Source: an uncultured Planctomycetaceae bacterium (GTDB lineage Bacteria > Planctomycetota > Planctomycetia > Pirellulales > Lacipirellulaceae). Taken from it: a DNA stretch of 6,527 bases. A program made the translations under genes and the position numbers. Of this stretch, positions 6,444 through 6,527 are shown piece by piece (position 1 is the stretch's first letter; every line of letters starts with the position of its first letter). The notes under the pieces are model-generated. The model made no database searches, was not told the origin of the DNA, and worked only from the letters and a program-made list of their open reading frames with translations. The DNA is taken from positions 1-6,527 of the forward strand of contig CALMBE010000383.1 in the NCBI GenBank assembly GCA_937860165.1, given 5' to 3'.

Positions 6444-6470
6444 ACCACAGAGCCACGGAGGACACTGAGA
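6444..6470. repeat. Three degenerate 9-bp units (CACAGAG type)
   Basis: Units accacagag, ccacggagg and acactgaga at 6444-6452, 6453-6461 and 6462-6470 repeat every nine bases. The unit size and the C-A-C core resemble the cacgaat units at 1221-1247, though the sequence differs. Such strings are dispersed in many bacterial intergenic regions. Confidence 0.5.
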
Positions 6471-6484
6471 AGAGATGGGTGTAA

Positions 6485-6498
6485 GTCGTAGGTCGTAG
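6485..6498 (+). repeat. Tandem 7-bp direct repeat
   Basis: gtcgtag occurs twice back to back (6485-6491, 6492-6498), then gtg. Fifteen bases after the 9-bp array, so possibly part of the same intergenic repeat, which continues toward the right edge. Confidence 0.5.
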
Positions 6499-6527
6499 GT
6501 GAATTCCAATGCACTGGATTCCCGCCC

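Overview
The window looks like a piece of a Planctomycetota genome, most likely Pirellulales-like. This rests on three things: a secreted protein with a Cys-rich 'TWG-Y-TQWR-WPGE' signature of a kind I associate with that phylum, a flagellar motor and chemoreceptor pair, and long spacers holding short hairpin and 9-bp iterated repeats. The assignment is inference; no rRNA or other marker gene is present.

Layout. Positions 1-290 (minus strand) encode the N-terminal part of a HlyD/MacA-type membrane fusion protein. It has no visible start codon and abuts, head-on, the last ~33 codons of a MotA-like stator gene on the plus strand (about 295-396). Both genes lose their 5' part at the same point (~290-297). 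This is either a real rearrangement or an assembly/chimera join. motB follows at 441-1130. A 560-bp spacer (1131-1690) holds an imperfect inverted-repeat element built from 9-bp units. Next is a 900-residue chemoreceptor (1691-4393: dCache-like sensor, HAMP-like linker, PAS, second HAMP-like segment, methyl-accepting signalling domain), closed by a strong intrinsic terminator (4424-4456).

Positions 4457-4992 contain no credible gene. They carry two inverted copies of a REP-like hairpin whose stems differ by compensatory changes, flanking a centre that can fold into several further hairpins. On the minus strand follow a terminator (4993-5030), a small DUF6883-like gene (5052-5396), a perfect 9-bp inverted repeat (5443-5477), and a gene for an exported, Pro/Ala/Glu-rich planctomycete-type protein (5559-6335). 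The right edge contains another 9-bp-period repeat.

Function. MotA/MotB form the ion-driven flagellar stator, and the chemoreceptor would feed CheA/CheW to control that motor, so the left half is a motility and taxis cluster. The right half consists of unrelated accessory genes and repeats. The points most worth checking are the head-on gene junction near 293, the covarying inverted REP-like pair with its structured centre, the altered peptidoglycan-binding loop of MotB, and the stand-alone DUF6883 protein.
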